Source: Phycisphaerae bacterium (GTDB taxonomy: Bacteria > Planctomycetota > Phycisphaerae > UBA1845 > PWPN01). Taken from it: a stretch of DNA of 64,000 bases. Position numbers and translations under genes: made by a program. Shown one piece after another: positions 9,674-17,493 of this stretch (position 1 is the first letter of the stretch; each line of letters begins with the position of its first letter). The stretch covers positions 14,957 through 78,956 of the forward strand of contig DAOOIV010000012.1 of the NCBI GenBank assembly GCA_035384605.1, given 5' to 3'. Under the pieces are notes generated by a model, which worked only from the letters and a program-made list of their open reading frames with translations, ran no database searches and was not told the DNA's origin.

Positions 9674-12013
9674 ATGAGAAGAATGCTTCCTGTGTTAATG
9701 GCTCTGCTGGCGATCCCTGCGGTCGCGCAAGCGGGTGAAGTGATCGAGGTGCTCTCGGAGGACTTCGAGAGCGGACTGGATGCGTGGACGACGGGAAGGA
9801 CCCCGTATGTCGACGATTACCCCGATCGAATGAACGTGTTCGACGGAAGCGGCGCGGTTATTTCGAGCGATCCAAGGGACCAGAACATGTTCGGCCCCAT
9901 GTCAGACGACTGGGGCGTCTGGGGCAACAGCCAGTGCGTGGGTCAGTCCAGCAAGACATGGGACGGAACCTCGGACCACTGGATCCAGAAGCAGTGGCCG
10001 GGAGCCTTAGCCCCGGGAACGTACAGCGTGACATTGGAGTATGACTTCTATGTGTACGCGGACCCCGCAACCCTCTGCGGCGGTCGCTGGGAAGTGGGCA
10101 ATCGAGTCTATCTGCTGACGGACGAAGACTTCGACTACCCCTGCTTCAACTTCGACAATCACGAGAACCTCGAGGCGCCCGGGTTCAAAGTCGACTACTG
10201 GCCCGGCTATGAGAACTACGCCACCTGTCAGGACGTGGGCGGCGAGCTCCGATGCGTCGGCCCGGCCAGCGGAAGCGGCGAGCAGCCTTGCACCGTCACC
10301 ACCGACTGCCAGAATGCCGGGGCCACGCCCACCGCCTGGATCTACAACGGCAAGTGGCGCCGCGTGACCTGGGAGGCCACGGTGACCACCACCACTGGAA
10401 ACCTCGAACTGCGTCTCCTCAAGCACGAAAAGTGCAGCGGCCTCGAGACCGTCGCCTGGGACGACGTTGACCTTGTGATCAGGGACGCAAGCGAGCAGGT
10501 GGTGTTCGAGTTCCACGACAACTTCGATGGCCCCGATCCGCTCGCCGACTGGACCCAGGTGATCAGTTGTCGCGAGCCGGTCTCCAATAACGATGAACCC
10601 AAGCTCTTTGCCGCGAACGATCCGCTGCTCTACAAGAACATCGATAATCCGGGATCACAGTCGGCAGGATATTCGTCCGCCGAGTATTTCAAAGACAAGA
10701 CCGGGCACGCTTGGATGAAGCGGTTGTTCCCCAACGCCCTGCCCCCCGGCACTTCCGGGACCATGCGACTCGAATTCGATTGGTATGTCTATCGCAGGCT
10801 GCAGAACGATGGGGTGGACAATGACAGCCCGACGGTCTTTCCTGCGCCCGACGGCGCCGGTATCTACGGCCCGAATACCGGTTACCCGGGCTCGGTGTCC
10901 GTCGGCTACGCCTCGAACCTCATTAGGGACGGTATCCGGTACGCCTGGATTCAGAAGCAATTCCCGTCAGCACTTCCCGCGGGCACCTACGACGTGACCT
11001 GGGAAATGGACCTCTACGTCTACTCCATCAAGACCGGGGATTACGCCCATGGCAACCGCCTCTATTTGCTGACCGATACGGCCTACAACAACCCGACCTG
11101 GAATCCGGACGGAAGCATGCCGGCGAACAGCGGCGGCAGCTTCCGCGTCAGCTATTGGAACAAGGCTCCCGGCCAGACGGTCGTGAACGGGCAGTGGGCC
11201 CACGTCGTCATCTCCAGGACCGGGGCCACCGCCTTTGCCACCGCCTCGGGAAATCTGGAGATTCGCCTCCTGGCCGACGACAAGGAAGGCGGAGCCCAGA
11301 CCGTCGCTTGGGATAACTTGAGCATCACTGTAACCGACCCGAACCAGGGTAACGCCGTCGTTTGGACGTATTCCGACGATTTCGAGAGCGGCCTTGCCGG
11401 CTGGACACAGATGGTTCGGCCCAACGATTCGCATGACTGGCAGGATCCCTGGTGGCTCGGCAACAAGGTCTACGTCTTTACCGACGACTTGTACGACCAG
11501 AATAACCCTGACATCTTTTACAACGCTCAATTCCAGGTTGCCCGCTGGCCTGGGGACAATGATAGCGATGGGACCCCGGAACCCGAGCAGCCGTGGAACG
11601 GCATATGGTGGCGAAAGGTCATTGAGCGGCCGTTCACAACCACAACCGGCAACATCGATGTCCGACTTCTGACTCGTCAGAAGTATGCGGGCAAAGACTC
11701 CTTGGAGGGTTATGCTCCCGAGGTTGCGGCGTGGGACAACGTGAAATTGTCATTCATCCTGCCCTGTAACCCGGTTCGTTTCGATGCGGACGACGATGGA
11801 GATGTCGACCAGGCCGACTTCGCCGTCCTGCAGGCGTGTTACACGGGCGCTGATGACCCGGATGAAATCTTCAATGCCGAGGCCTGCCGCTGCGTGAATT
11901 CGGACGGCGATTCGGACATTGACGCCGAGGACGTCGCCGCCTTTGAGGCGTGTGCCTCCGGCCCGGGTGTCCTCGCCAACGTCAATTGCGACAACGCGCT
12001 GTCGCCGCCGTAA
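9674..12013 (+). CDS. Secreted protein with three related modules and dockerin-like C-terminus
   Basis: 779 residues. ATG 9674 follows GAGGAGG and begins a signal peptide (MRRMLPVLMALLAIPAVAQAG). Three related segments can be seen: EDFESGLDAWTT near the mature N-terminus, DNFDGPDPLADWTQV near the middle, and DDFESGLAGWTQM further on. Each is followed by stretches such as HAWMKRLFPNALPPGTSG, NRLYLLTD and NLEIRLL(A/T)..K..G, ending in an AWD(D/N) motif. This suggests a repeated jelly-roll/carbohydrate-binding-like fold of roughly 230-270 residues. The C-terminus (~701-775) is a dockerin-like repeat (FDADDDGDVDQADF, DSDIDAEDVAAFEACASGPG). Ligand unknown. Confidence 0.82.
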   Translation: MRRMLPVLMALLAIPAVAQAGEVIEVLSEDFESGLDAWTTGRTPYVDDYPDRMNVFDGSGAVISSDPRDQNMFGPMSDDWGVWGNSQCVGQSSKTWDGTSDHWIQKQWPGALAPGTYSVTLEYDFYVYADPATLCGGRWEVGNRVYLLTDEDFDYPCFNFDNHENLEAPGFKVDYWPGYENYATCQDVGGELRCVGPASGSGEQPCTVTTDCQNAGATPTAWIYNGKWRRVTWEATVTTTTGNLELRLLKHEKCSGLETVAWDDVDLVIRDASEQVVFEFHDNFDGPDPLADWTQVISCREPVSNNDEPKLFAANDPLLYKNIDNPGSQSAGYSSAEYFKDKTGHAWMKRLFPNALPPGTSGTMRLEFDWYVYRRLQNDGVDNDSPTVFPAPDGAGIYGPNTGYPGSVSVGYASNLIRDGIRYAWIQKQFPSALPAGTYDVTWEMDLYVYSIKTGDYAHGNRLYLLTDTAYNNPTWNPDGSMPANSGGSFRVSYWNKAPGQTVVNGQWAHVVISRTGATAFATASGNLEIRLLADDKEGGAQTVAWDNLSITVTDPNQGNAVVWTYSDDFESGLAGWTQMVRPNDSHDWQDPWWLGNKVYVFTDDLYDQNNPDIFYNAQFQVARWPGDNDSDGTPEPEQPWNGIWWRKVIERPFTTTTGNIDVRLLTRQKYAGKDSLEGYAPEVAAWDNVKLSFILPCNPVRFDADDDGDVDQADFAVLQACYTGADDPDEIFNAEACRCVNSDGDSDIDAEDVAAFEACASGPGVLANVNCDNALSPP

Positions 12014-12077
12014 TGGCCGGCAGGTGTGCCATGACCCTGCGTCCGGCGCACGGGGCGTCCGGACGTCGATGTGAGTC

Positions 12078-12121
12078 GGCAAGGCCCGTCCCTCAGCGGA
12101 GGATGGGCCTTGCCCGTTTTT
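12078..12121 (+). terminator. Intrinsic terminator of three-module dockerin gene
   Basis: GGCAAGGCCC (12078-12087) pairs perfectly with GGGCCTTGCC (12105-12114). C-G and TTTTT follow (12117-12121). It lies 65 nt after the stop codon at 12013. Confidence 0.8.
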
Positions 12122-12313
12122 GTTGCTCGCGCCGGTGGCCGGTGCCCCACTCCAATGGGCCGAGTCGCCTGGCCCGAACGGCTGGGCGGCCAAATCGACA
12201 ACGCGAGGCGCAGGTACCCATTCCCGAAGGGTTGGGTCCCAGAATCGACAACGCAACCTTCTCGTCGTCCGCGAGAACAGCACGAAAAATGGAGAATGAT
12301 CCTGGGCTGTCTC
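12122..12313. other. Convergent intergenic remainder
   Basis: This completes the 300-bp gap between the dockerin gene (plus) and the esterase (minus), after the terminator. I see no gene in it. Confidence 0.4.
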
Positions 12314-13345
12314 CTATTCAGGAGCGGTCGCCGTGGCCGGACAGGTGATGAGAACCTTGCGGCCGGATATCGGTGCGGCTTGCGCGCATGTTTCTGGATC
12401 GCAGTGCGCTTGGGTTGCGGCCCGCAAAAGGCGGCCCGCCTTAGGCCCTTTCAGGTGACGATCGAAGAAGCGAATCATGTCCAGGCGGGTGCGGCTCAGA
12501 TGAGGTTCGCCCCAGCCGTGATCCTGGCGGTGCAAGATCTGCAGCTCGTTGCTCAGCCCGGCTTGACTCAGCCGACTGTGAAGCTCGTAAGCCTGGGGCG
12601 GCGGAACTAATGAATCAGCATCCCCGTGAAATGTGAGTACAGGAGGATCATCGTTGCTGATGTAACTCAAAGGAGAGGCTCGCCGAGCTTTCTCTTCCCG
12701 CTGTTTCGCATCAGGCCCAAGAAACGGTACGAGGTATTGCCGGACGGCAAACTCAGACCAGCTTCTTGGTACCAGGTTTCCCGGTCCGAAGTAGTTGACG
12801 ACCGCCTGCACCCGTGCCGATTCGCCGGTTTCGGCCTCGTCCTCCGGGCCGAACCGGTCGTCGTCGGACGCCAGACCGAGCATCAACGACAAGTGCCCGC
12901 CGGCGCTCAGACCCATGGCCCCGATATGGTCGGGGTCGATGTTGTACTCCTTTGCATGCCGCCGCAGCCATCGGACACAGTTGCGAACGTCGGCCACGGC
13001 CGCCGGGAAAGGGTGTCTCGGTGCCAGACGGTATGTGGGAGCGACGGCGACGTAGCCGTAGACCGCGAGATACTCGATCCACGGCCGCATGCTCATGCGG
13101 CAGCCGGAAACCCATCCTCCGCCGTGGATACATACCACCGCCGGCCACGGACCTTTACCGGTTGTCGGCCGCGCCACATCAAGCTTCAATGTCTCGCCGC
13201 CCGCTTCGGCGAAGGTGATGCCCGTCTTGGTTTCGATTTCGCCGCGGGGCACGGCCACCGGAAGAACCATCGGCAAAGCACAACCTGCTGACGACGCGAC
13301 CAGCGCAGCCAGCAGAACCAGAGCTGGTCCTGACCGTTGAAACAT
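12314..13345 (-). CDS. Lipoprotein alpha/beta-hydrolase (BD-FAE/HSL-like esterase)
   Basis: 343 residues from ATG 13345. An in-frame TTG at 13381 would add 12 residues, but the ATG gives a textbook lipoprotein signal ending in a lipobox at Cys22 (LVASSAGC). The domain has the oxyanion motif HGGGW, the nucleophile motif GLSAGG, an Asp in FHGDADSLVP and a His in RQDHGWGEPH. These are all expected of an esterase/deacetylase of the BD-FAE or hormone-sensitive-lipase type. It is probably anchored to a membrane and acts on an acylated or acetylated compound; the substrate is unknown. Odd feature: the last ~35 residues are encoded by copy A of a ~96-bp dispersed repeat and look like a foreign tail (CDPETCAQAA). 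Confidence 0.85.
   Translation of the reverse strand: MFQRSGPALVLLAALVASSAGCALPMVLPVAVPRGEIETKTGITFAEAGGETLKLDVARPTTGKGPWPAVVCIHGGGWVSGCRMSMRPWIEYLAVYGYVAVAPTYRLAPRHPFPAAVADVRNCVRWLRRHAKEYNIDPDHIGAMGLSAGGHLSLMLGLASDDDRFGPEDEAETGESARVQAVVNYFGPGNLVPRSWSEFAVRQYLVPFLGPDAKQREEKARRASPLSYISNDDPPVLTFHGDADSLVPPPQAYELHSRLSQAGLSNELQILHRQDHGWGEPHLSRTRLDMIRFFDRHLKGPKAGRLLRAATQAHCDPETCAQAAPISGRKVLITCPATATAPE
12351..12445 (+). repeat. Dispersed ~96-bp repeat, copy A
   Basis: This 95-bp segment is about 91% identical by eye to copy B (35956-36051) and related to the inverted copy C (57847-57943). It contains two adjacent near-perfect palindromes: TTGCGG-C-CCGCAA and AAGGCGG-C-CCGCCTT. Copy A lies inside the 3' end of the esterase gene; read on the minus strand it encodes RAATQAHCDPETCAQAAPIS. 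Confidence 0.8.
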
Positions 13346-13531
13346 GCCGCCATCTGTAGTTGCTTCGATCGCGGACGTCAAGTCTCATGATGAGACAATG
13401 GCGCAGCGCGTTGCTCCTATTGGCGGCTGACTCGGGCCCCAATGGAGATACTTCACAGAATCGCCCGCCGTTGCAGGCCGTCATATTCCCCCCTGACTCC
13501 TCAAACGTAACGTTGAGCAAGCAAACGAAAC

Positions 13532-14170
13532 TCAAGGACCCCCGTTGATTAACCCCATCACCTCGGCACGGGCGGCCGCATGGTCCCGGAACGTCCCCCG
13601 CACCGCCGAGGTGACCATTGTCCCGTTCGGTTTCTGAACCCCCCGCATTTTCATGCATAAGTGTTCGGCCTCAACAACCACCACCGCCCCCTTGGGGGCA
13701 AGATGCTCCATCAGCGCGTCGGCGATCTGCGCCGTCATACGTTCCTGTACCTGTGGCCGACGGGCGAACGCGTCAACCGTCCTTGCCAGCTTCGAAAGGC
13801 CGACCACCTTGCCGTTCGGCAGATACGCCACATGGGCCACACCATGAAAGGGCAGAAGATGGTGCTCGCAGAGGCTGAAAAAGTTGATGTTGCGCAGTAG
13901 CACAATCTCGTCGTAATTCTCGTTGAACACACGCTGCAGGTGCACGGCCGGATCCGTTCGCAAACCCGCGAACAACTCCCCGTACATCCGCGCCACCCGC
14001 CGGGGCGTATCGGCCAGACCTTCGCGATCCGGATCTTCACCAAGAGCCTCTAGCAGTTGACGCACTGCTTTCTCCACCTTCCGGTCCGAGTGCCGCTGAG
14101 TAGAACCGTGCCTTGCAGAGAGGCTCGGAAACCTGACCAGCGATTCAACCACGTTCTTCTGAGCGATCAT
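13532..14170 (-). CDS. folE: GTP cyclohydrolase I
   Basis: 212 residues. Converts GTP to 7,8-dihydroneopterin triphosphate, the first step of folate/pterin synthesis. Zinc ligands are visible at Cys101 and the following His pair (CEHHLLPFHG) and at Cys172 (EAEHLCM). Other family motifs are DTPRRVARMYGELFAGL, NINFFSLCEHH, VVGLSKLARTVDAFARRPQVQERMTAQIADAL and TMVTSAVRGTF. Length is normal for the family. It is divergently transcribed from the CarH-like regulator; the 240-bp spacer carries two copies of a tandem CGTTCA motif, so co-regulation is likely (inference). The other folate genes follow the regulator on the opposite strand. Confidence 0.97.
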   Translation of the reverse strand: MIAQKNVVESLVRFPSLSARHGSTQRHSDRKVEKAVRQLLEALGEDPDREGLADTPRRVARMYGELFAGLRTDPAVHLQRVFNENYDEIVLLRNINFFSLCEHHLLPFHGVAHVAYLPNGKVVGLSKLARTVDAFARRPQVQERMTAQIADALMEHLAPKGAVVVVEAEHLCMKMRGVQKPNGTMVTSAVRGTFRDHAAARAEVMGLINGGP

Positions 14171-14245
14171 CTGACATCCTCCCAGGCCGCTACCTTGCGG
14201 CCAACGCCAGAGAATAGGCTACCAAATCACGGATGACCAGCAGAA

Positions 14246-14265
14246 AATCGTTCAAATCGTTCATT
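14246..14265. promoter_or_regulatory. Tandem CGTTCA operator-like motif, copy 1
   Basis: AATCGTTCAAATCGTTCATT contains ATCGTTCA twice in direct orientation, 9 bp apart. It lies 76 bp upstream of the folE start. A near-identical copy lies at 14379-14398. CarH-type regulators are known to bind direct repeats as oligomers, so this is a plausible operator for the adjacent regulator. Confidence 0.55.
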
Positions 14266-14378
14266 TGGGTTGTGCGCTTATTAAACCATTTTCATAAAAT
14301 AACTTAGATCGCAATCGCCGATCAACTCAGTCAGTTCGTGGTAGCCGAGTAACTACCCAAATCTCGAAAATGGCCTAG

Positions 14379-14398
14379 AATCGTTCAAAACGTTCATC
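14379..14398. promoter_or_regulatory. Tandem CGTTCA operator-like motif, copy 2
   Basis: AATCGTTCAAAACGTTCATC matches copy 1 at 17 of 20 positions. It ends 12 bp before the ATG of the CarH-like regulator, overlapping its translation-initiation region, which would fit autoregulation. Confidence 0.55.
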
Positions 14399-14410
14399 AG
14401 GGGTGATGCC

Positions 14411-15283
14411 ATGAAAGAGCTGGTCAGTCCAAAGCAGGTCGCGCTGGCACTGGGCGTAAGCGAAGCGTCTTTGAAACGCTGGTGCGATAAAGGATTGATA
14501 CCCGCGATCCGGACCGCAGGCGGCCACCGGCGATTGCCGATCAACGGCGTCATCCATTTCATCCGGCAGACGGGTCAGCACGTGGCTCGGCCCGAAATCC
14601 TCGGCCTCCCGCCGATCACCCGGCAAACCGCCGCCGCCATCGAGAGCCTCAAGACCCTGTTCAGAGATGCCCTCGAGTCTGGCGATGAGGATCAGGCTCG
14701 ACGAATCGTGATGAGCATGTTCGTCAACGGGCGCAAGGCTCATGAGATCTGCGATTCCATCATCGCCCCTTCCTTCCACGAAATCGGCGACCGGTGGCAG
14801 CATGGCGAGATCGAGATCTACCAGGAACGCCGTGGCGTCGAGATCGTGTCGCGACTGCTTCACGAACTGCGGCTGATTCTTCCCCCGCCTCCCGAGGCGG
14901 CAATGACCGCGATCGGCGCCACATTGCAGGGCGATCCTTACGGGCTCGCGACGAGCATGGTCGAGGTAACCTTGCTGGAAGCGGGTTGGGCGGCGAGGTC
15001 CTATGGCTGTGGTCATCCGGCGGCTACCTTGGCGGCGGCCATCGAGGATGTGCGGCCGAGCTTGTTCTGGCTGAGTGCGTCCGTTATCCGAGAGATCCCC
15101 GTTTTCATTCAAGAGTGTCGCTTGTTGTATGAGACGGCCCTGAGCTGCGGAAGTGCTTTTGTCATCGGCGGTCGAGCACTGGTCCCCGAGATCAGATGCC
15201 AGATCGGCTACTCGGCGTTCTGCGACACCCTCGCTCACTTGTGGGGTCTTGCCATGGCCTTGCGACCGAGAGGAGGCGGTTGA
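14411..15283 (+). CDS. MerR-type regulator with CarH/LitR-like cobalamin-binding fold, ligand residues replaced
   Basis: 290 residues. ATG 14411 follows AGGGGTG. Residues 1-60 are a MerR/excisionase-type helix-turn-helix (VALALGVSEASLKRWCDKGLIPAIRTAGGHRR split over two helices and wing). Residues ~75-160 resemble the four-helix cap of B12 photoreceptors (W129, E139). Residues ~165-290 resemble the B12-binding Rossmann domain. In CarH the cap motif is W-x9-E-H and the axial His lies in a D/E-x-H-x-x-G loop. Here they read W129-x9-E139-R140 and GDPYGLA (Y177), so two expected His are missing. It may bind another ligand or none. It lies between folE and the SDR-folB-folK genes and probably controls them (inference). 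Confidence 0.85.
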   Translation: MKELVSPKQVALALGVSEASLKRWCDKGLIPAIRTAGGHRRLPINGVIHFIRQTGQHVARPEILGLPPITRQTAAAIESLKTLFRDALESGDEDQARRIVMSMFVNGRKAHEICDSIIAPSFHEIGDRWQHGEIEIYQERRGVEIVSRLLHELRLILPPPPEAAMTAIGATLQGDPYGLATSMVEVTLLEAGWAARSYGCGHPAATLAAAIEDVRPSLFWLSASVIREIPVFIQECRLLYETALSCGSAFVIGGRALVPEIRCQIGYSAFCDTLAHLWGLAMALRPRGGG

Positions 15284-15386
15284 TGCAATACTTGGTTAAC
15301 CTGGCCCGGCTGACCATCGTTCCGTTTGCCAAAGCCTGCCTGACACCATAAGGTGTATCGCAGGTTTTCTGGAGGCACGTTCAGCC

Positions 15387-16127
15387 ATGGATCTCTCCGG
15401 CAAGACGGCACTGATTACCGGCGGCGGTAAGCGGCTCGGGCGGGCGACGGCGCTCGCCCTCGCATCCCAGGGAGTATCCGTGGTCGTGCACTATCAGACT
15501 TCCACCCAGGCCGCCGAACAGTGCGCCGACGCTGCCCGACGCCTCGGTGTCAACGCTTGGACCATTCACGCCGACCTGGGCGACACGGCGGTCTGCGAAA
15601 AGCTGTTCGACCGGGCCGGGAAACAGGCCGGATCGATCGACATCCTCGTCAACAACGCATCGATCTTCCCGCGGAACACCCTGCTCGATATGACGGTGCC
15701 GGACGTCGCGGAAAACGTCCAAGTCAACGCGATGGCGCCCTTTCTCCTTTCTCGGTCGCTCGCCGCCCAGGGACGCCCCGGCGCGATCATCAATCTCCTC
15801 GACACCCGAGTCGTCCATTACGACCGCGTCCATGCCGCCTATCACCTGAGCAAACGGATGCTGCTGACGCTCACTCGAATGATGGCCCTGGAGTTCGCTC
15901 CGTCGATCCGGGTCAACGCCGTGGCTCCCGGACTCATTCTCCCGCCCCCGGGCGAAGACGAGTCCTATCTCCAGAAGATGGCCGCCGGCGTTCCCCTCCG
16001 GCGAATGGGCAGCGTCGAGGAAATCACCGCAGCCGTCCTCTTTCTGCTGCGAAGCGATTTCATCACCGGCCAGGTGATCTTTGTCGACGGCGGTTTTCAC
16101 ATGAAGGGAAGCGTGTATGGCCTCTGA
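15387..16127 (+). CDS. Pteridine reductase-like short-chain dehydrogenase (FolM/PTR1 type)
   Basis: 246 residues; ATG 15387 follows GGAGG at 15371-15375. It is an NAD(P)-dependent Rossmann-fold SDR. The cofactor motif is TGGGKRLG with the Arg typical of pteridine reductases (TGxxxRxG), followed by NNAS. The usual catalytic Ser is replaced by Asp139, with Tyr152 and Lys156: the D-x12-Y-x3-K spacing is the same as in PTR1 (D181, Y194, K198). With folB overlapping downstream, I infer reduction of dihydromonapterin/dihydrobiopterin or dihydrofolate. Its 3' end overlaps folB by 11 nt, so the two are translationally coupled. A general SDR is the alternative. Confidence 0.85.
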   Translation: MDLSGKTALITGGGKRLGRATALALASQGVSVVVHYQTSTQAAEQCADAARRLGVNAWTIHADLGDTAVCEKLFDRAGKQAGSIDILVNNASIFPRNTLLDMTVPDVAENVQVNAMAPFLLSRSLAAQGRPGAIINLLDTRVVHYDRVHAAYHLSKRMLLTLTRMMALEFAPSIRVNAVAPGLILPPPGEDESYLQKMAAGVPLRRMGSVEEITAAVLFLLRSDFITGQVIFVDGGFHMKGSVYGL

Positions 16128-16500
16128 TGGTGACCGTCTCGATCACATCCACATCCGCGACCTGGCCCTGCGCTGCGTCATCGGCATCTACGAGGAAGAA
16201 CGGCGGGAAAAGCAGGACGTCATCATCAACATCACGCTTTATGCTGATCTGCACAAGCCGTGCCGAACCGACGATGTCGCGGATACCATCGATTACAAGG
16301 TGCTTAAGAAGAAGATCATCGCCTTGGTCGAGCAGTCATCCTGCCGACTGATCGAGCACCTGGCCGAGGGCGTCGCCCAGACCTGCTTGGCGGAGCCGCG
16401 CGTGGTGCGCGTCACGGTCTGCGTCGACAAGCCGGCGGCGCTGCGTTTCGCCCGCAGCGTGGCCGTGGAGATTACCCGCGATCGAGAAAGCCGTGTCTGA
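16117..16500 (+). CDS. folB: Dihydroneopterin aldolase
   Basis: 127 residues. Cleaves 7,8-dihydroneopterin to 6-hydroxymethyl-7,8-dihydropterin and glycolaldehyde. Family motifs: IHIRDLALRCVIGIYEEERREKQ split by the conserved Glu, DTIDYKVL, IEHLAEGVA, and the catalytic-Lys region VTVCVDKPAALRFA. Length is typical. It overlaps the upstream reductase by 11 nt and folK by 8 nt, so the three form a tight operon. Confidence 0.95.
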   Translation: MASDGDRLDHIHIRDLALRCVIGIYEEERREKQDVIINITLYADLHKPCRTDDVADTIDYKVLKKKIIALVEQSSCRLIEHLAEGVAQTCLAEPRVVRVTVCVDKPAALRFARSVAVEITRDRESRV

Positions 16501-17029
16501 CCAACCCGTGGATGCCTTCATCGCCGTAGGCTCGAACATCAGGCCGCAGCAAAACGTGACCGACGCCCTCGAGCTGCTCCAGCAGCAGGTTCGCGTCTTG
16601 GCCTCATCCACGTTCTACTGGACGTCCCCCCTGGACCGGACCGATCAGCCCCGTTTTCTCAACGGCGTCTGGCGCATCCGGACAAGCCTCTTACCCCGAT
16701 CGCTGAAGTTCGACGTCCTCCGTGGCATCGAGTCAAAACTGGGCCGTGCCCGCACCAAGGACAAGTACGCCCCAAGGCCAATCGATCTTGACATCGTTCT
16801 TTACGGCCGACTCATGCTGAACGAGCCCGACCTGTTGATCCCCGACCCCGATATTCGTCGGCGCCCTTTCATAGCGGTGCCGCTCCTGGAGCTGGCCCCC
16901 GACCTGACCATGCCGGACACGGGCGAACCCATCGCAGCGTTGGCCGACCGGCAGACAGCCATGCATCTTGAACCCGCCGAGGCGGTGACCAAGCGCCTCC
17001 GGCAAGCGATCAGAACCCGGCACGCATAA
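16493..17029 (+). CDS. folK: 2-amino-4-hydroxy-6-hydroxymethyldihydropteridine pyrophosphokinase
   Basis: 178 residues from a GTG at 16493 overlapping the end of folB. Transfers pyrophosphate from ATP to 6-hydroxymethyl-7,8-dihydropterin. Motifs: FIAVGSNI at the N-terminus, SPLDRTDQPRFLNGVW, GRARTKDKYAPRPIDLDIVLY (with the R/D residues binding ATP-Mg), and PDIRRRPFIAVPLLELAPD. Last gene of the reductase-folB-folK unit; folP is not in the window. Confidence 0.96.
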   Translation: MSDQPVDAFIAVGSNIRPQQNVTDALELLQQQVRVLASSTFYWTSPLDRTDQPRFLNGVWRIRTSLLPRSLKFDVLRGIESKLGRARTKDKYAPRPIDLDIVLYGRLMLNEPDLLIPDPDIRRRPFIAVPLLELAPDLTMPDTGEPIAALADRQTAMHLEPAEAVTKRLRQAIRTRHA

Positions 17030-17493
17030 CGGTACCCGACGCACTCAGCCTTCGAACTGGCCCCCAGCCCTGCGGCTACCTCAACCCGAAACAACGATTG
17101 TCTGGTAACCTCGCTCGCCGGTGCCTGTCTATGGCCAACGGCTTGGCGGCGCGATCCCGTTTTGCCCGGCCCAGACACCCCAAAATCGCCTATTCGCTTT
17201 CCTTCCGGAGCACCCCGTGTGTTATCCTCGTGAGGCAAGCGGCAGGGAGATACTCTGCCCACGAACAGACGGCTGTCGCCTGGCCGAAAGGGCGTTTGTC
17301 CGGCAGCACCAAAAAGCTCGCCGCGCCAAACGAACCCAACGCCGTTTCCACCTAAGTCTTTACTATAAAAGACTTTATGTGAAAAACAGCCCGTTGCGGA
17401 GGGCGCCTGCCTGGGGCCTGACCAGGTTCGATTCGATGCCCGGTTGTGCTAGAATCCCGCCCTTTGCGACGCCGCAACAGCATGGAGAACGTC
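17030..17493. other. Intergenic region folK-argS
   Basis: 464 bp without a convincing gene. An inverted repeat AAGTCTTT-ACTATA-AAAGACTT lies near 17355-17376 without a T-tract. A TGC-TAGAAT extended -10 lies near 17448-17456 and could start argS transcription. Short open frames, including one running into argS, have no SD or recognised motif. Confidence 0.4.
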
